From assembly GCF_004843725.1 (NCBI RefSeq), contig NZ_CP039451.1, forward strand, positions 3,106,001 through 3,170,000: a stretch of 64,000 nucleotides of DNA. The letters run 5' to 3'. The position numbers were made by a program, and so were the translations under genes. The notes beneath the pieces were generated by a model. The model was not told where the DNA came from and ran no database searches. It saw only the letters and a list, made by a program, of their open reading frames with translations. This stretch comes from Psychroserpens sp. NJDZ02 (GTDB lineage Bacteria; Bacteroidota; Bacteroidia; Flavobacteriales; Flavobacteriaceae). Positions 20,701-27,393 of the stretch are shown in pieces (position 1 is the stretch's first letter; every line of letters starts with the position of its first letter).

Positions 20701-21332
20701 TAGGAGAATTGCCTTTAGATATGCAGCCTAAAATTTTAAGATTTTTACAAGAAGGAGAGATTGAAGTCGTTGGTGGCTCGGTTTCCAAAAAGATAGACGC
20801 AAGAATCATAGCAGCGACTAACAGGAATCTTTTGGAAGAAATTGAAAAGAAACAATTTAGAGAAGATTTATATTTTAGACTTAATGTCTTTCCAATTGAA
20901 GTGCCTCCTTTAAGAAAAAGAAAGGATGACATCCCACTACTTGTAGAACATTTTGTGGATAAATTTAATAAAGCCTACGATAAAACGATTAAGTATATAC
21001 CTGATGACGCTATGAGTCAGTTAAAAGCCTATAATTGGCCAGGGAATATTAGAGAACTGGAAAACTTAATAGAACGGGCATCCATATTATCTACAAGTGA
21101 GACTTTGAACATTCCAGGTTTTGAATCTTCTAATCAAATTACTAAACAACGTATTAATGTGGTCGACTTGTCTTTAGATTCTGTTTTACGTAATCATATA
21201 CTTCAAGTTCTGGAAGAGTGTCAATGGAAAATTAGCGGGCCAAAAAGTGCTTCTGATATTTTAGGACTAAAACCTAGTACTTTACGTGATAAAATGAGCA
21301 AATTAGAGATAAAAAAGCCAAAGAAAAAGTAA
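14772..21332 (+). CDS. giant REC-GAF-PAS-sigma54 activator
   Basis: A 2186-residue protein. It has a receiver domain at 1-125 (phospho-acceptor Asp 52 in VSDILMP), a GAF at about 175-335 and a PAS at about 345-455. Six tandem PAS modules of 128 residues follow from 460, each starting with an ESE(Y/F)NLRQSQ-like helix. Then come alternating PAS, GAF, PAS, GAF to about 1840, a coiled coil, a sigma54-type AAA+ domain (Walker A GESGTGKE at 1904, GSFTGA at 1951 in place of GAFTGA, Walker B FLDEIGELP) and a C-terminal helix-turn-helix (about 2140-2180). Typical NtrC-like activators have about 450 residues. It presumably receives phosphate from the preceding kinase and activates sigma54 promoters, a candidate being at 21473. 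Confidence 0.9.
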   Translation: MKTILIVDDIFENLYLLRVVLDKAGYKVIEAKDGKVALDQLENTTVDLIVSDILMPVMDGYMLCQACKKDERFKDIPFVFYTSTYTEKTDEDFALKLGAAHFLRKPTDPDVILELIQKLLDVDHKVTIPENKEQFTDQEVLKLYSKRLISKLEQKNSDLEKEVFERKTIEQKLVDENIILDLIANNTPIKKVFNHIIDNFQSHNQGLMVAISLLDQNGTHLNLISAPKLPKGYGLAIKKLEIGKQVGSCGTAAFTKKPIIVSDISTDKLWVDYKDLALSHNLKSCWSIPILSEKKTVFGTFAIYSNAIKSPSLENIRELHSAVNLAKIAIVKSNILEEIKKKEESYRALVNQASDAILTYTFDGQIHDFNRATHTILGYTSKEFSKLKLQDIIVGNIIETPEIYNQIIKGIAVIFERQLICKNKSLIDVEISAKKQKDGRILSIGRDITERKKDEIKLLESEYNLRQSQIVANIGSFTMDLITRTWECTEALNNVFGIDASFSRTMKNWGRIIHSEDRSQMLSYLEYCIQNNRKIDREYRVVKEDTKAVIWVHSIGEFLFDGNTNPVKIIGTTQDITERKQSVIKLQESEFNLRQSQIVARIGTYTIDLLLNSWESSDILDEIFEIEKTYVRDLDGWRAIIHQDQREKVIAYYKDCIVNKKKLDIEYKAITIASKKEIWVHAIGELVLDADGDVIKVIGTSQDITERKKAEVKIQESEFNLRQSQIVGNIGSYAIDLASMTWTGSIVLYSVFGIDQTYDKTMDGWGERIHPEDRDELRSYLENCISNNLKFDKEYRILKFDTKKEVWVHGIGELILDKEDNPIKLIGTIQDITNRKQSELKLQESEYNLRQSQKVGNIGSYTIDLNTKTWECSSVLDNILGIDASFVKNIENWNTIIHPDERKEIEKYFKDCIINQEKFNKEYRIIKVDTKEIIWVYEIGELILDKEGNPSKVIGTSQDITDRKIAEIKLQESEYDLRQSQIVGNIGSYNVDLQAMTWEGSAVLDTILGIDKSYLKTVNSWNDRIHPEEREEMLNYFHDCILNKSKFNKEYRVVKLNTKAEIWVLGIGELIFDNEGRAIKLIGTIQDITLRKHSEIKLQESERSLKVAQKIAKTGSFNLDIKKLTGETSDTFKDIIGVEYDAIIDFNLWKSIVHPEDKILIKDGVVKSQMFKQKFDEQYRIITKDKKELKWIHGLGEIVYANSKATNFIGTIQDITERKKAEIELKLINEFTDNLVMSLQEGLLLLDVTSKIIKVNESLCNMLGYLEQELLGMTLPYPFVKPEDLNKINDIEQMLTKGEAPSFQLEFIRKNGVKFIASFLSGNIKNDSGEIVAVFATVKDISEDEKLKETLKDIAIKSTEKKDVILKLANLVGQDLDTSLDEITKLAAKTLNIKRVGVWSFNNAKNQLTCEKLYTLEDSKYSSGAVFKYEDNPAYFKALDLNQTILISDAQNNKITKQSLKSYLGPNNITSLMDVFINSATGYYGVICFENVGLPLKQWAAEDQEFATSIASIVSLILESTERKIAETELRSEKEFSEKLVTSLREGLSVVNLEGVHIKVNPALCEMTGFTEEELVGIKAPFPYWPPEEYDNIYKAFDNPLQSLGVVKHAILMRKNGDRFPCTLSDSVIRNSEGKVMAYFTTINDITIRVKAENILKENIIKSDQRKNTIIELANLIGEDFELSLKKITATAATALNVDLVTIWEYKKEKTELLSKQFYNAISQEYETEGLTIRKNDFPKYFEVFEDRNSINIADVVNNPITKAFSETFFIPFNISSRIDVVIYGRYNNYGIISFESTTPKRVFTNDDESFATSIASIVSLMVESKERTLAENKIAQTNTQLLEANKELSKLRNQLEQENVYLRNELDLVFNYEEMVYGSVEFSNVLNEIEKVAPTKATVLLLGESGTGKELLARALHKTSPRSNKPLIKVNCSAIPRELIESELFGHKKGSFTGAFSDKVGKFELADGGTLFLDEIGELPLDMQPKILRFLQEGEIEVVGGSVSKKIDARIIAATNRNLLEEIEKKQFREDLYFRLNVFPIEVPPLRKRKDDIPLLVEHFVDKFNKAYDKTIKYIPDDAMSQLKAYNWPGNIRELENLIERASILSTSETLNIPGFESSNQITKQRINVVDLSLDSVLRNHILQVLEECQWKISGPKSASDILGLKPSTLRDKMSKLEIKKPKKK
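16149..18452 (+). repeat. six in-frame tandem PAS-coding repeats of 384 bp
   Basis: The codons for the conserved Glu-Ser-Glu start at 16149, 16533, 16917, 17301, 17685 and 18069, an exact 384-bp (128-codon) period without indels. The first five copies are close in sequence; the sixth is more diverged. The exact spacing points to tandem duplication within the gene. Copy number could vary between strains. Confidence 0.85.
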
Positions 21333-21382
21333 CGGTATTCCGTGGATAGTCTTTTTCGTCTTTATTTCTACACGGTATTCCG
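21332..21382 (+). promoter_or_regulatory. two near-palindromic ACGGTATTCCG sites, possible activator sites
   Basis: The same 11 bases, ACGGTATTCCG, occur at 21332-21342 and 21372-21382, 40 bp apart. Each is close to a palindrome (ACGGtAtTCCGT). They lie about 160 and 120 bp before the predicted start of the sigma54-like promoter at 21473, the usual enhancer distance, and directly after the gene of a sigma54 activator. The role as its binding sites is inferred. Confidence 0.45.
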
Positions 21383-21412
21383 ACACTTTATTTAGTTTCT
21401 AAAATTAAAAAC

Positions 21413-21453
21413 AAAATCACAAAACACTGGTTATTAGTGTTTTGTGATTTTTT
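21413..21453 (+). terminator. rho-independent terminator after the giant regulator
   Basis: A 14-bp perfect stem (AATCACAAAACACT with AGTGTTTTGTGATT), a 7-base loop and a following T run. It ends the kinase/regulator operon and lies between the palindromic sites and the next promoter. Confidence 0.8.
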
Positions 21454-21472
21454 ATTTCTGTTATTTCATTTT

Positions 21473-21487
21473 TGGCATCTGTATTGA
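21473..21487 (+). promoter_or_regulatory. sigma54-like promoter
   Basis: TGGCAT-N5-TTGA fits the -24/-12 consensus TGGCAC-N5-TTGC with two mismatches and correct spacing. The start codon of the STAS-like gene follows 25 bp after the -12 element. The A in place of C in the -12 element weakens the call. Confidence 0.45.
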
Positions 21488-21511
21488 ATCCTGTTTTTCA
21501 AATAGATAGTT

Positions 21512-21925
21512 ATGCAAAACGAAAAACTAACAGACAATTTTAAATTTTGGGTAGATCAAAATGTGATCTATTGCAAAATATTTAATGATTTTGATGGCGT
21601 ACGTGATGCAGAGGATATTGATAATATTTTCTTGAATGCTGTTTTTAGATTATCTAGAGATGTGCACATGCCTATACTATTTAATCTAGAAGACTTAAAC
21701 TCCGCGACATCAATAAAGGTATTTAGGTATTTGTCAAAAAGCAGGTTATTAAAATCAATGGCACTATCAAAAACATTTTTAGTCAGCTCTTATAAATTAA
21801 AATTACTTCTGGATCTACATAGTTTTATCTGTAATCCTTCTATTCCAGATTTGATTTTTAAAGATTTTAGCGCAGCAATTAAATATTGTAAAAATGATAA
21901 CAGGGCTTATAATTCACTAAACTAA
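21512..21925 (+). CDS. STAS/SpoIIAA-like protein 1
   Basis: A 137-residue soluble protein: an N-terminal strand pair (FWVDQNVIYCKIF), an acidic helix, a central strand MPILFNLEDL and a following Ser-containing helix, the layout of SpoIIAA-like/STAS-fold proteins. A paralogue of similar length follows after 11 bp. STAS proteins typically act as phosphorylatable switches for sigma factors or enzymes. This is a fold-level guess; no enzyme motif is seen. Transcription may come from the sigma54-like promoter 25 bp upstream. Confidence 0.6.
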   Translation: MQNEKLTDNFKFWVDQNVIYCKIFNDFDGVRDAEDIDNIFLNAVFRLSRDVHMPILFNLEDLNSATSIKVFRYLSKSRLLKSMALSKTFLVSSYKLKLLLDLHSFICNPSIPDLIFKDFSAAIKYCKNDNRAYNSLN

Positions 21926-21936
21926 AATAGTCTATT

Positions 21937-22353
21937 ATGAAAAACTCGGTAGCCTTTGGACACGGAAAATTTTTAGCACATTATGATGATGTTGTTTTTT
22001 TTCAATTTAATAATAATGAGAGTTTTTACAATTTAGATTTAAAAACAGCAAAAAAATTTATAGATATAGTCGTTACATTATGTAATGGGAAGCCTATGTC
22101 ATTTATAATAGATATCAGAGGATTTCGTGGGTCTTTTTCGGCAGACGCAGCAAATTTTTTAGCTAATTCTAGTGAATTACTAAAATTAAGAATTTCAGAA
22201 GCATTTATAACTAATTCAATAGCAACTAATTTATTAATAGCCTCTTACAAGAGGATATACGACCCGATTACACCGCATGTTATATGTGATGAAATAAGGT
22301 CGGCAGAACAATATTGTTTACAATCAAAAAACACTTTTTATGGAAGCGATTAA
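21937..22353 (+). CDS. STAS/SpoIIAA-like protein 2
   Basis: A 138-residue protein with the same plan as its neighbour: strands VVFFQFN, a helix KTAKKFIDIVV, strand MSFIIDIRGF, and a helix following FSADAANFLA. Both end with a strand and helix bearing cysteine (SAEQYC here, AAIKYC in the neighbour). It overlaps the next gene by 14 bp, so the three genes are translationally coupled. Function is unknown beyond a probable signalling adaptor role. Confidence 0.6.
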   Translation: MKNSVAFGHGKFLAHYDDVVFFQFNNNESFYNLDLKTAKKFIDIVVTLCNGKPMSFIIDIRGFRGSFSADAANFLANSSELLKLRISEAFITNSIATNLLIASYKRIYDPITPHVICDEIRSAEQYCLQSKNTFYGSD

Positions 22354-23119
22354 ATACTACTTATCACACGACTTAAACCATGATGTTTTATCTTTAATTA
22401 AAGATAATTCATTAATTACTATTACAGATTCATTAGGGAGGGTCGAGTATGCAAACGACAATTACTGCAATACAATAGAGCGGAGAGTAAACAGAGTTAG
22501 CGGGGAAGCTCATGAATTATTAAAATCACATTTGCATACCGGTGCAGTGTATAAGGATTTATGGAGAACCTTAAAAATGGGTCATAGATGGACAGGCGTT
22601 TTAACAGAAACACTTGAAAGTAAAAAGACGATTTGGCTAGAGGCTACTATAATACCTATAGAATGTGATATTGATAGGCAAACAAAATTTCTGGGTTTGT
22701 ATAAGGATGTCACTAATCTTTACGAAGACAATAATGCTTTATTACAAGCAAAAACGGAAGCGCTGGATTTTATTGAAAGCCTTCCCTTTAATGTATTTTC
22801 TATTACTAAGCATGGTAAAATTTTAAATGCTAATAAAGATTTTTGTGATGTCAAAAAAGCAGATTTAATTGACACTTATCTATATGATCACATCGAAATG
22901 AGCATTTTTGAATTTTTTAAAAAAAATATAGATGCCGCCTTTAGAAATAAAGTGCCTAATCGTTTTGAGACTTCTAAATATAACTCCAAAGGAAAAAATA
23001 TATTTTACAGTGTTATAGTGGCTCCTGTTTTTAATGAGTTAGGAGGTGTGTTTTCTGGAACAGTGACCATACAAGAAGTTTTTAAGACTATAACTTTTGA
23101 TGAGAACGAAGAAGAGTAA
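22340..23119 (+). CDS. double PAS-domain protein
   Basis: A 259-residue protein with two PAS domains and no output domain. The first (about 15-130) has LITITDSLGRVEYAND and ends in KFLGLYKDVTNL. The second (about 140-250) has VFSITKHGKILNANKD. A helix links them. It overlaps the STAS-like gene by 14 bp. Probably a sensory adaptor partnering the STAS-like proteins or the PAS kinase; the partner is inferred. Confidence 0.75.
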   Translation: MEAIKYYLSHDLNHDVLSLIKDNSLITITDSLGRVEYANDNYCNTIERRVNRVSGEAHELLKSHLHTGAVYKDLWRTLKMGHRWTGVLTETLESKKTIWLEATIIPIECDIDRQTKFLGLYKDVTNLYEDNNALLQAKTEALDFIESLPFNVFSITKHGKILNANKDFCDVKKADLIDTYLYDHIEMSIFEFFKKNIDAAFRNKVPNRFETSKYNSKGKNIFYSVIVAPVFNELGGVFSGTVTIQEVFKTITFDENEEE

Positions 23120-23250
23120 AAAACTATGCTTTTTAATAATAAACAAACAATAAAAAGTATAAGTATAAGTATAAAAATAAAAAATATCGCTAACTAACTT
23201 ATATCTCAAACTAATCTATTATATAAGTTTAAAATCGTAACTTACTAACT

Positions 23251-24693
23251 ATGAATAACTTTATATTAAAAACACTCCTTTTTATTACTTTTTTTAGTCT
23301 AAATAATAATGTCTTTTCTCAGGTTGGAATAGGTACTATTATTCCTGATGCTTCCTCAGTATTGGATATTAGTTCTACAGAAAAAGGGATGTTAGCTCCA
23401 AGAATGACGTCAGCTCAAAGAGTAACAATAGTAAGTCCTGCTGAAGGTCTTTTAGTTTTTGATATAGACGAAGATCTCTTTTATTTTTATGATAGTAGTG
23501 CATGGGTGCCATTAGAGTCGGCAGAAAAAAGAAATAATTATAAATTGGTTAAGAATATAACAGATTTGGCTGATGAGTTAATTGCTGGTGGTGGATCAAA
23601 ATATCAATTAGATGAGAATTATATGTATGAAATTAATGGTACTATACTTTTTGACTTTCCAATAGATTTAAATGATGCTTATTTACGAGGGCATGATACC
23701 GGAGAAGATATTATTTTAAATAATTCGGGTGCTGCTTTGTTTAGTGGAGTTAAAGGGGGGCGTGTAAAAGATTTACTTATTAATGGTAATGCACAGCAGT
23801 TATTTGATATTACAGGGTCAGGATCAGAAAATGTTATATTTTATAGTGTTGTTGTATTAGGGGCTTCGTCAATAGGGACTTTAAGTAATTTAAATACCGT
23901 TTATTTTGAAGTCTTTCAATCGTTGTCTTCAGCTAACGGTTTAAATGTGTCAGACATAAATAGCTTTTATTTAGATAAAGGGTTTTGGCCAGACAGTAAT
24001 GGTGGTACTTATTTAACGCTCTCAGGAACATTTGCTAATGTACAAATTGCAAATGGTCGGGTCGTGGCAGATGCAGGAGAAGTGGGATTGGATGTCAGTG
24101 CTAACCCTGTAATTACTAATTCAGCATCTTTAGTTGGGGTAAGTTTTTCGGGTATAGGAAATCATGTTATTGGTTATACTACTGGCACCTATTCTGGTTA
24201 TAATTTTTCAACGGATTGGGATGTAGACTGTCCAGGTATTCCTGTTGAAAGAGATGGTAGCGCTACAGGTAATATTAATTTAGATTATATAGTTGGATCA
24301 GGTGCGTCTACAACATTTACAGGCACAGGAACATCTAGTAGAAAAAAATTAGAAGGAAATACAACGTCAACTAATTTATTTAGATTTAATTCAGCAGTAA
24401 ACAACAGGATTACTTATGAAGGTAATAAAAAAAGATATTTTAGTATATCTGCCAGTTTATCTTTTCAAGGTAATAGCAGTAATAATATTTTTATATTTTA
24501 TTTGAGTAAAAACGGTACTATTATAGAAGAAACTAAGGTGTATAGAGAAGTCGGAGCTAATAATGATGTTGGTGCTTTACCTATAGTAGGTACTGTTGAA
24601 TTATTACCCAATGACTATGTTGAAGTTTGGGTGGAACGCTTTAGCGGTACAGGAAATTTACTATCTGTATCTTTAAACTTAGTTGCGAGATAA
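23251..24693 (+). CDS. exported protein with VGIGT motif and C1q-like C-terminus
   Basis: A 480-residue protein with a signal peptide (cleaved near VFSQ). The mature N-terminus SQVGIGTIIPDASSVLDI followed by KGMLAPRM is a motif seen in many Bacteroidota surface and fibre-like proteins. The middle (about 130-340) is Gly/Ser/Asn-rich and beta-like. The last about 110 residues (NRITYEGNKKRYFSISA ... NDYVEVWVE) resemble C1q-like jelly rolls found in phage tail and bacterial surface proteins. A paralogue follows after 39 bp. Adhesion or surface display is likely; no function is proven. Confidence 0.75.
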   Translation: MNNFILKTLLFITFFSLNNNVFSQVGIGTIIPDASSVLDISSTEKGMLAPRMTSAQRVTIVSPAEGLLVFDIDEDLFYFYDSSAWVPLESAEKRNNYKLVKNITDLADELIAGGGSKYQLDENYMYEINGTILFDFPIDLNDAYLRGHDTGEDIILNNSGAALFSGVKGGRVKDLLINGNAQQLFDITGSGSENVIFYSVVVLGASSIGTLSNLNTVYFEVFQSLSSANGLNVSDINSFYLDKGFWPDSNGGTYLTLSGTFANVQIANGRVVADAGEVGLDVSANPVITNSASLVGVSFSGIGNHVIGYTTGTYSGYNFSTDWDVDCPGIPVERDGSATGNINLDYIVGSGASTTFTGTGTSSRKKLEGNTTSTNLFRFNSAVNNRITYEGNKKRYFSISASLSFQGNSSNNIFIFYLSKNGTIIEETKVYREVGANNDVGALPIVGTVELLPNDYVEVWVERFSGTGNLLSVSLNLVAR

Positions 24694-24732
24694 TTATAAC
24701 CTCCTTATTAACTTATTAAAACCTACTTAATT

Positions 24733-26184
24733 ATGAGAAATTTTAAAACGCTACTATTTGCAGTGACACTTAGTTTAAATTCCATTGCCTTTTCTCAAGT
24801 GGGAATAGGGACTACTACTCCAGATCCTTCTGCTGTTCTAGATATTAACTCTACAGATAAAGGGATATTGGCACCAAGGTTAACCTCTGCCCAGAGAATG
24901 GCAATTGTAAGTCCTGCCGATGGTTTATTGGTCTATGATACAACAGAAAGTGCTTTTTATTATTACGAAGTGAGTACATGGGAAAAAATGGATGCTGAGA
25001 AACGAGATAACCATAAATTAATTAAATCAGAAGCTGATTTAGCTGATGAGCTTGCAGCAGGTGGTGGAAGCGAGTATTTATTATCATCAAATACCTTGTA
25101 TGAAATTAATGGAACAATCATGTTAGCTTTCTCTATAAATTTGAATAATGCATTTGTAAAAGGTGTGGACACCAATGAGGATATTTTGATAAAAACAGGA
25201 GGGGCCATGTTTACAGGTACTGCAGGAGGTAGTATAAAAGATTTGACGCTCTCTGCACCAGGAGGAGCTATCTTTAATATGTCGGGAAGTAGTACAAGTC
25301 GTCTAACTTTAAGAGATAGTGTGGTCGCAAATTCAGGATCAGTTGGGTCTATTTCGGGATATGGTTTAGTTTTTTTTAGCATTGTTCAATATTCAGGCAA
25401 TACAACAGGAATAATTTTTAACGATATTTATGATTTATTATTAAACAATCAAGGTTGGTCCTATACAAATACTGGAACCTATGAGACATTTACAGGAACT
25501 TTTAATATTATTGAGAAACAGGGTGGTTTTTCTGAAGTAAACGGATCAGCTATTGGTGTCGATATTAGTAGTAATCCGACAGTAGCCAATGGAATATTGA
25601 CAGGGGCTAGTTTTAGTGGGACTAGTACGCAGTATATAAATGGTTACACAGTAGGATCGTATCCAGGATATAATTTTGATAATAGTTGGTCAGTAGACTG
25701 TCCAGGATTGCCTGCAGAGTCAGATCAATTGGCTACGGGCCATTTATATTATAATGGAGCTATCACTAGTGGGTTTTTACAAAATGTTACAAATGGGGTG
25801 GCTTTTAATTTATCAGGAAATAGTAATTCAAATACGACAACGACAGTAAATTTGTTAAGAGTATCGTCTCCTCAAAATAATAGATTGCTTTATGAGGGGA
25901 AAAAAACTAGAACATTTCAAATAAGTGGATCGTTATCTGTTAGAGGAAACATTAATTTAGGAGATTATTATGCCTTTTTTATAAGAAAAAATGGAACGAC
26001 GACTCTAACCGAAACCAATACACTTATGAGAGTTAATGTTTTAGCTGATATTACAAGTAATTCAATTTCAGGAACAGTAGAGTTAGAGCCAGGAGATTAT
26101 ATTGAAATTTGGGGAGAAAAATTAGTAGGTAGTATTATTGGGTCTTCTATAGCAGTCTTTTCTTTAAACCTTAATATAAAATAA
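24733..26184 (+). CDS. paralogous exported protein with VGIGT motif and C1q-like C-terminus
   Basis: A 483-residue protein with the same layout as the preceding gene: signal peptide ending FSQ, VGIGTTTPDPSAVLDI, KGILAPRLTSAQRM, an asparagine- and glycine-rich beta middle and a C1q-like end (NRLLYEGKKTRTFQISG, GDYIEIWGE). The two are clearly a tandem duplication that has diverged most in the middle. A terminator follows 32 bp downstream, so they form a two-gene operon. Confidence 0.75.
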   Translation: MRNFKTLLFAVTLSLNSIAFSQVGIGTTTPDPSAVLDINSTDKGILAPRLTSAQRMAIVSPADGLLVYDTTESAFYYYEVSTWEKMDAEKRDNHKLIKSEADLADELAAGGGSEYLLSSNTLYEINGTIMLAFSINLNNAFVKGVDTNEDILIKTGGAMFTGTAGGSIKDLTLSAPGGAIFNMSGSSTSRLTLRDSVVANSGSVGSISGYGLVFFSIVQYSGNTTGIIFNDIYDLLLNNQGWSYTNTGTYETFTGTFNIIEKQGGFSEVNGSAIGVDISSNPTVANGILTGASFSGTSTQYINGYTVGSYPGYNFDNSWSVDCPGLPAESDQLATGHLYYNGAITSGFLQNVTNGVAFNLSGNSNSNTTTTVNLLRVSSPQNNRLLYEGKKTRTFQISGSLSVRGNINLGDYYAFFIRKNGTTTLTETNTLMRVNVLADITSNSISGTVELEPGDYIEIWGEKLVGSIIGSSIAVFSLNLNIK

Positions 26185-26215
26185 ATATTAGTAGTAGTTT
26201 TTTTTTAGTTTGAGT

Positions 26216-26251
26216 AAAACCTCCTATTCAGTAGTTAGATAGGAGGTTTTT
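26216..26251 (+). terminator. rho-independent terminator after the paralogous exported proteins
   Basis: A 12-bp stem (AAAACCTCCTAT with ATAGGAGGTTTT), an 11-base loop and a T-rich end. Confidence 0.8.
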
Positions 26252-26368
26252 AAATTTATGATAATTAAAAGTCAATTAAACTAGTAGTATAATTATTTCA
26301 AAAAAATATTGGCTTATCTTGCAGCGTTTTATTTGTAGTTAATACAAATAGTATAATAAATTACAATC

Positions 26369-27133
26369 ATGGATAGAAGTCGTAATAACGAAGACACAGT
26401 AACACAAATAAATAAAGTAGTAGAAAACTATTTTAATACGCATACAGATGTAGATTGGATACCAGCAAAACAGATCATGTCAGATCTCGTACAAGCAGGT
26501 GTTTTTGTAAAGGATCAAAAAAAAGGATTACCACTTCGTAAAGTATTACGTGCTTTGGATAAAGATAATGCTCTAGACACAATCCCGCTATTACACCCAG
26601 AAAGAACAGATACCGCGGTGTACTGGTATTTTGTAAGAGAAGGCGCTAAGTTTCCTAAAAATGAAGCTATAACTGCGGTGTCTAAAAAGGATGTCGCAAA
26701 AGCAAAAAGAGAAAGTACAGACGAGTTTTACATTGTTACACTTTGTGATGAGATTTTGAAAGAAGCAGCTTCGCGTAAGCACACGTTTTCTTGGTTATTT
26801 GGAGACATGCACAAAAAAGGTAAAACAAGAACATTATTACCATTAGCAGCTTTTTATGAAGAGGCTAATTTAGTAATTGAATTTGCTGAAAAGAAAAATA
26901 AAACAGAAGCGCAATTAGCAAAGCTAGAAGAGTTGACTGTAAGTGGTATTACAAGAGGTCAGCAAATAGAAAAATATAATCATAGAAGAAAAGAAATGTT
27001 AGCAAAAAAGGATATCAATGTAATTACCATTGATTATGCTTTATTTGAAACAGATGATAAAAAGAATTTGATTAGAGATAAAAATGAAGACGTAGGACTT
27101 CTTAAAAAATTACTAAAAAAGTATATAAAGTAG
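26369..27133 (+). CDS. conserved protein, possible PD-(D/E)XK nuclease fold
   Basis: A 254-residue soluble protein. Residues about 10-100 form a helical domain ([15 protein letters not shown]). The second half reads [29 protein letters not shown] and [16 protein letters not shown] followed by [11 protein letters not shown]. That strand-helix order, with acidic residues in the second strand and QxxRY-like basic helices, is like restriction-endonuclease-fold proteins. The catalytic triad is not certain. It is a single-gene unit with its own terminator. No function is claimed beyond a possible nuclease-like fold. Confidence 0.6.
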   Translation: MDRSRNNEDTVTQINKVVENYFNTHTDVDWIPAKQIMSDLVQAGVFVKDQKKGLPLRKVLRALDKDNALDTIPLLHPERTDTAVYWYFVREGAKFPKNEAITAVSKKDVAKAKRESTDEFYIVTLCDEILKEAASRKHTFSWLFGDMHKKGKTRTLLPLAAFYEEANLVIEFAEKKNKTEAQLAKLEELTVSGITRGQQIEKYNHRRKEMLAKKDINVITIDYALFETDDKKNLIRDKNEDVGLLKKLLKKYIK

Positions 27134-27165
27134 GAAGATACTATAGGTACAAATATTTAATACTA

Positions 27166-27204
27166 AAAAAACACAATCCAAAGTCATTCGGATTGTGTTT
27201 TTTT
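27166..27204 (+). terminator. rho-independent terminator
   Basis: A 14-bp stem (AAAAAACACAATCC with GGATTGTGTTTTTT), a 10-base loop and a T run, 32 bp after the stop of the preceding gene. Confidence 0.85.
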
Positions 27205-27393
27205 GTGGTTACTATTAGTCAATCCAAAGTAATATGTTAAACATTACGTATTGTGTTTTGAAAATTGCTTAATTTTAGTTTCATTCAAAGTACACATGGT
27301 TTAAAAGTTAAAGACGCAACTTTATATAAAGTATTTAGTCTGATTTTATAAAGGGTTTGTTAAGCCGAAATACTTGTTATTAAACAAAAGCAG

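Noticed and set aside
20402..20932. 176-codon minus-strand frame inside the giant regulator
   Set aside because: It lies opposite the highly conserved AAA+ domain and has no protein-like motif; a shadow of the real gene.
24963..25382. 139-codon minus-strand frame opposite the second exported paralogue
   Set aside because: Antisense to a real gene with a signal peptide and terminator; composition reflects the complement.
26318..26340. TTGGCTTATCTTGCAG before the 26369 gene as a sigma54 promoter
   Set aside because: The GG-to-GC distance is 8 bases instead of 10, so the spacing is wrong.
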